From: Pedobacter roseus
Lineage (GTDB): Bacteria > Bacteroidota > Bacteroidia > Sphingobacteriales > Sphingobacteriaceae
Length of the DNA: 64,000 nt
Assembly (NCBI RefSeq): GCF_014395225.1
Contig: NZ_CP060723.1
Location: 3,534,001 to 3,598,000, forward strand
Direction of reading: 5' to 3'
Shown here: positions 60,507-64,000 of the stretch, one piece after another
How the letters are laid out: every line of letters begins with the position of its first letter
How positions within the stretch are numbered: the stretch's first letter is position 1
Program-made: the position numbers and the translations under genes
Notes under the pieces: generated by a model
Told to the model about the DNA's origin: nothing
Seen by the model: only the letters and a program-made list of their open reading frames with translations
Database searches by the model: none

Positions 60507-63500
60507 ATGAACAAATACGCCATTATTGGAGTAACTCCATTCGAAATCCCAGATAAAAGATTGGTTTCCAATTTACAAAAAGCAGATTGCTTTCCGGTTC
60601 TCAGCCTTGGACATCGTTTAATTGAAGCTAAACATGCTATCGAATCACTTATCGCCTCCGGCATATCCGATTTTGGTGTAAGCATCAATTCAGTTGAAAT
60701 GGCCGATATCACCCTTCCTGCACAGGTAAGTTTAGTAATTGCGCCTTATGATCTTTCGCTAAAAAGCAAAACAACTGCAAAAATTATCTGTCAGGTTTTC
60801 GACCTCGATTCGGCTTTAGCAGCACAAAAAAATGGGGCTACGGGTATTATAGTAAAAGGAAATGAAGGTGCCGGACGTGTGGCGTACGAATCTTCTTTTG
60901 TGCTTTTTCAACGCATTATTAAAGCAGTTAACATTCCGGTTTGGGTTCAGGGCGGTGTGGGCATCCATACAGCGGCCTCTTTAATGGCTCAGGGCGCAGC
61001 AGGCATTATTTTAGATAGTCAACTGGCTTTGTTCCCCGAGTGTTCTGCACCCGAAGATTTAAAAGCGGTTTGTGGTAAATTAAGTGGGACCGAAACAAAA
61101 TTGATTGACAATTGCCGCGTATTGGCCCGTCCAAATTCACCAATATTGGCTGAAGATATAGATTATAACGGACTTCAAAAATATTTTAAAGGTTACGATC
61201 TGGAAAGCAATTATCTTCCTATGGGTCAGGATATTGCCTTATCAATTGACTTAGTTACCAAATATAAAAAGCTCGATAAATTGGTCTTCGGCATAAAAGA
61301 ATCCATTTATGGCCATTTAAAACAAGCAAAAGCCATCAATGTAATTAAAGCGAATAACTCACTTGCTCAAGATTTAAACATCACCTATCCTATTGCGCAA
61401 GGTCCAATGACCAGGGTAAGCGATGTAGCGCCGTTTGCAGATGCCGTTTCGGAAGCTGGTGCCTTATCATTTATTGCTTTATCCTTATTAAAAGGAACAT
61501 CGGCAACAAACCTGATTGAAGAAACCAAAAAACTGGCCGGCGAAAAAACCTGGGGTGTTGGTATTTTGGGCTTTGCACCACAAGAACTGAGAGACGAGCA
61601 ACAGGAATACATTTTAGAAGCTAAACCTCCGGTTTTATTAATTGCAGGCGGACGGCCATCGCAGGCTAAGCCCTTCGAAAAAGCAGGGATCAAAACTTTT
61701 CTCCATGTACCATCTGCCTCTCTTTTGGATATGTTTTTGAAAGAAGGCGCTAAACGTTTTGTGTTCGAAGGCCGCGAATGTGGCGGTCACGTTGGCCCCC
61801 TATCCAGCATGGTATTATGGGAAAAACAGATCGAACGTTTATTAAAAGAAGAAAATCCGGAAAGCATTAGCGTTTTCTTTGCTGGCGGCATTCACGATTC
61901 TTTTTCTACTGCATTCATTTCAGTAATGGCTGCTCCTTTGGCTGCCAAAGGGATGAAAATCGGCGTTCTGATGGGCACCGCATATTTATATACTAAGGAA
62001 GCGGTAAGCACAGGTGCCATTTTAGACAAATTCCAACAGGAAGCCATGCAGGCAAACGAAACCGTGCTGTTGGAAACCGCTCCAGGACATGAAACCAGGT
62101 GTTTAAATTCTTCATTTACCACTTTCTTTAATGAAGAAAAAAAGAAACTTCAGGCAGAGGGAATGGATAAAAAAGAAATCTGGGCTAAACTCGAGTCGCT
62201 TAATGTTGGCCGTTTGCGCATTGCTGCAAAGGGAATTGAAAGACGTGGCGATGATCTGGTAAAAATCGACGAGGCAGAACAAACTGATCTGGGTATGTAC
62301 ATGATCGGTCAGATTGCCCCTATGCATAAAGAAGTGATGTCGTTACTCGATCTTCACCAGGATGTTGCCGATCATAATTATACACATATTTTAGACGCCA
62401 AACTTTCTTCACCTCCTGAAAATAAAACCAAAGCACTGGATGTTGCCATTGTGGGTATGGCCTGTATCTTCCCTGGGGCTAAAAACCTCGAAGAATACTG
62501 GCGCAATATCATTCTTGGCAAAGATTCGGTAACCGAAGTACCGGATGAAAGATGGAATAAAGAACTCTATTATAACCCCGATTCTACTGATGGCGATATG
62601 TCGCACTCTAAATGGGGCGGTTTTATCCCGAGGATAGATTTTGATCCCTTAGAATTTGGAATTCCGCCACAGTCGCTTGCGGCCATAGAGCCTACCCAAT
62701 TGCTAACCTTAATGGTGGCCAAACAGGCGATGCAACATGCAGGTTATGCCGATGGCGGTGTAGATAACGAAAATGTTTCGGTAATTATAGGTGCCGAAGG
62801 TGGAAACGATCTGGCCAACAGCTACAGTTTTAGGGGCTTTTACAAACAGGTTTTTGGCGAAATGCCAGCTGAATTGGATGCTGCCTTACCGAAAACTACG
62901 GAAGATTCCTTCCCTGGTATTTTGGCGAATGTAATTTCGGGCAGGATTACCAACAGGCTAAATCTGGGCGGCAGAAATTATACCGTTGATGCGGCTTGTG
63001 CTTCTTCGCTTGCAGCAATCGATCTGGCCTGCCAGGAGTTATTTTTAGAGAAATCGGATATGGTTTTGGCAGGTGGAGCAGATCTTCACAACGGTATTAA
63101 CGATTACCTCATGTTCTCGAGTACACATGCCCTTTCTAAAAAAGGAAGGTGTGCCACTTTTGATGCAGAAGCAGACGGAATTGCACTTGGCGAAGGTATT
63201 GCCATGATCGTATTAAAAAGACATGATGATGCTTTAAGAGACGGCGATACCATTTATTCTATCATTAAAGGTGTGGGTGGCTCAAGCGATGGCAAAAGCC
63301 TTGGTTTAACTGCGCCACGCAAAAACGGACAGGTAAATGCACTGGAAAGGGCTTATAGCCAGGCAGGGATTACGCCATCACTGGTTGGTTTGGTAGAAGC
63401 ACATGGTACAGGAACCGTAGTTGGTGATAAAACAGAAATCAGCGCGCTGACCGTTATGCTTAATCAATCGGGTGCAACCGCCGGACAAACACATTTAGGC

Positions 63501-64000
63501 TCTGTAAAAACACAGATTGGCCATACCAAATGTGCTGCCGGAATTGCAGGTTTAATCAAAGCATCGCTATCGGTTTACCACGGCATTAAACCTCCAACCA
63601 TTAACTTAAAAACCCCAAATAGTTTCTACAACGCTAAAACCAGTCCTTTCGCTTTCCACACCGAGGCTGGTTTATGGATGGAAGAAAAAAGATATGCTGG
63701 CGTTAGTGCCTTTGGTTTTGGCGGAACAAATTTCCATGCGGTATTAGAAAGCGCTCAGAACACCGAAAATAAAAATTCGATCTTAAAATCGTGGCCTTCT
63801 GAACTGTTTGTTTTCAGGGGCGATACTTACGAGGAAGCTAAAAACCGCGTAATCTCGGTAAAAAACCTCCTGGAGCTGAACGATCAGATCGAACTGAAAG
63901 ATATTGCCTATAGTTTAGCCACTGCTGATACGAAACCTGTTCAATTGAGCATTGTAGCTAATCATGCAGAAGATCTGGTAATGAAAATTGATCTGGTTCT
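60507..64000 (+). CDS. Large multidomain synthase: two PfaD/NMO-like domains plus ketosynthase (3' end outside window)
   Basis: The frame is open from the ATG at 60507 to the window end (about 1164 residues). Residues ~10-230 are a degenerate TIM-barrel-like domain (VWVQGGVGIHTAASLM, GAAGIILDSQ); ~290-580 a second, better-preserved one resembling nitronate monooxygenase/PfaD enoyl-reductase (YPIAQGPMTRVSDVAPF, ECGGHVGPLSSM, FFAGGIHDSF). A beta-ketoacyl synthase runs from ~645 (DVAIVGMACIFPGAKNLEEYW) with Cys831 in VDAACASSLAAIDLA, His966 in EAHGTGT and His1006 in KTQIGHTKCAAG, so the Cys-His-His set is complete. This is a type I polyketide or PUFA-like synthase that carries reductase-like modules in front of the ketosynthase. 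The product is unknown; acyltransferase and carrier domains would be beyond the edge. Confidence 0.88.
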   Translation, partial: MNKYAIIGVTPFEIPDKRLVSNLQKADCFPVLSLGHRLIEAKHAIESLIASGISDFGVSINSVEMADITLPAQVSLVIAPYDLSLKSKTTAKIICQVFDLDSALAAQKNGATGIIVKGNEGAGRVAYESSFVLFQRIIKAVNIPVWVQGGVGIHTAASLMAQGAAGIILDSQLALFPECSAPEDLKAVCGKLSGTETKLIDNCRVLARPNSPILAEDIDYNGLQKYFKGYDLESNYLPMGQDIALSIDLVTKYKKLDKLVFGIKESIYGHLKQAKAINVIKANNSLAQDLNITYPIAQGPMTRVSDVAPFADAVSEAGALSFIALSLLKGTSATNLIEETKKLAGEKTWGVGILGFAPQELRDEQQEYILEAKPPVLLIAGGRPSQAKPFEKAGIKTFLHVPSASLLDMFLKEGAKRFVFEGRECGGHVGPLSSMVLWEKQIERLLKEENPESISVFFAGGIHDSFSTAFISVMAAPLAAKGMKIGVLMGTAYLYTKEAVSTGAILDKFQQEAMQANETVLLETAPGHETRCLNSSFTTFFNEEKKKLQAEGMDKKEIWAKLESLNVGRLRIAAKGIERRGDDLVKIDEAEQTDLGMYMIGQIAPMHKEVMSLLDLHQDVADHNYTHILDAKLSSPPENKTKALDVAIVGMACIFPGAKNLEEYWRNIILGKDSVTEVPDERWNKELYYNPDSTDGDMSHSKWGGFIPRIDFDPLEFGIPPQSLAAIEPTQLLTLMVAKQAMQHAGYADGGVDNENVSVIIGAEGGNDLANSYSFRGFYKQVFGEMPAELDAALPKTTEDSFPGILANVISGRITNRLNLGGRNYTVDAACASSLAAIDLACQELFLEKSDMVLAGGADLHNGINDYLMFSSTHALSKKGRCATFDAEADGIALGEGIAMIVLKRHDDALRDGDTIYSIIKGVGGSSDGKSLGLTAPRKNGQVNALERAYSQAGITPSLVGLVEAHGTGTVVGDKTEISALTVMLNQSGATAGQTHLGSVKTQIGHTKCAAGIAGLIKASLSVYHGIKPPTINLKTPNSFYNAKTSPFAFHTEAGLWMEEKRYAGVSAFGFGGTNFHAVLESAQNTENKNSILKSWPSELFVFRGDTYEEAKNRVISVKNLLELNDQIELKDIAYSLATADTKPVQLSIVANHAEDLVMKIDLV

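Overview
The window looks like chromosomal DNA of a glycan-degrading Bacteroidota, most likely Pedobacter or a close Sphingobacteriaceae relative. The reasons are three SusC/SusD pairs, many lipoproteins with an SCK/GCK lipobox, no Shine-Dalgarno sequences, a promoter of the -33/-7 (TTTG ... TAnnTTTG) type, low GC by eye, and enzyme families typical of that group (heparinase II/III, GH29, GH36, GH2, sulfatase). This placement is inference; no rRNA or marker gene is present.

Layout. (1) 1-15964: a polysaccharide utilization locus (PUL) for an acidic, probably sulfated and fucosylated or galactosylated glycan. On the plus strand are the end of a heparinase II/III-type lyase, a lipoprotein lyase of the heparin-lyase-I fold and a GH29 fucosidase. 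On the minus strand are SusC/SusD, a type I phosphodiesterase and a zincin-like protein. A GH36 alpha-galactosidase and a sulfatase diverge from susC. (2) 16026-23657: a minus-strand operon of SusC, SusD, a DUF1735 plus F5/8C lipoprotein and a metzincin-like protease with an F5/8C domain, which looks like a glycoprotein-targeting PUL. (3) 23908-30646: stand-alone genes: a membrane protein with a putative DNA-binding N-terminus, a large MscS channel, a GNAT, an acyltransferase-3 protein and a YdeI-like protein. A directly repeated ~230-bp intergenic element flanks the last three. (4) 31146-37713: an AraC regulator divergent from a third SusC/SusD pair plus a small lipoprotein. (5) 38034-52227: an orphan gene, a second metzincin-F5/8C protease, and a minus-strand catabolic cluster (RraA-like, two GH2, an enolase-superfamily dehydratase broken by a one-base frameshift, SDR, SMP-30 lactonase, Na+/solute symporter). 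The cluster reads as an oxidative, non-phosphorylative sugar-acid pathway fed by beta-glycosidases. (6) 52710-59326: an operon of a small Cys/His membrane protein, an ABC ATPase, a siderophore-type TonB receptor and two ABC-2 permeases, probably for a metal or metallophore. (7) 60507-64000: the 5' part of a very large synthase with two PfaD/NMO-like domains followed by a ketosynthase, truncated by the window edge.

The intergenic DNA is rich in palindromic repeats bounded by GTCAT/ATGAC, in CAGATT-type hairpins and in tandem ACCAATGA repeats. No tRNA, rRNA, CRISPR array, transposase or phage gene was found.
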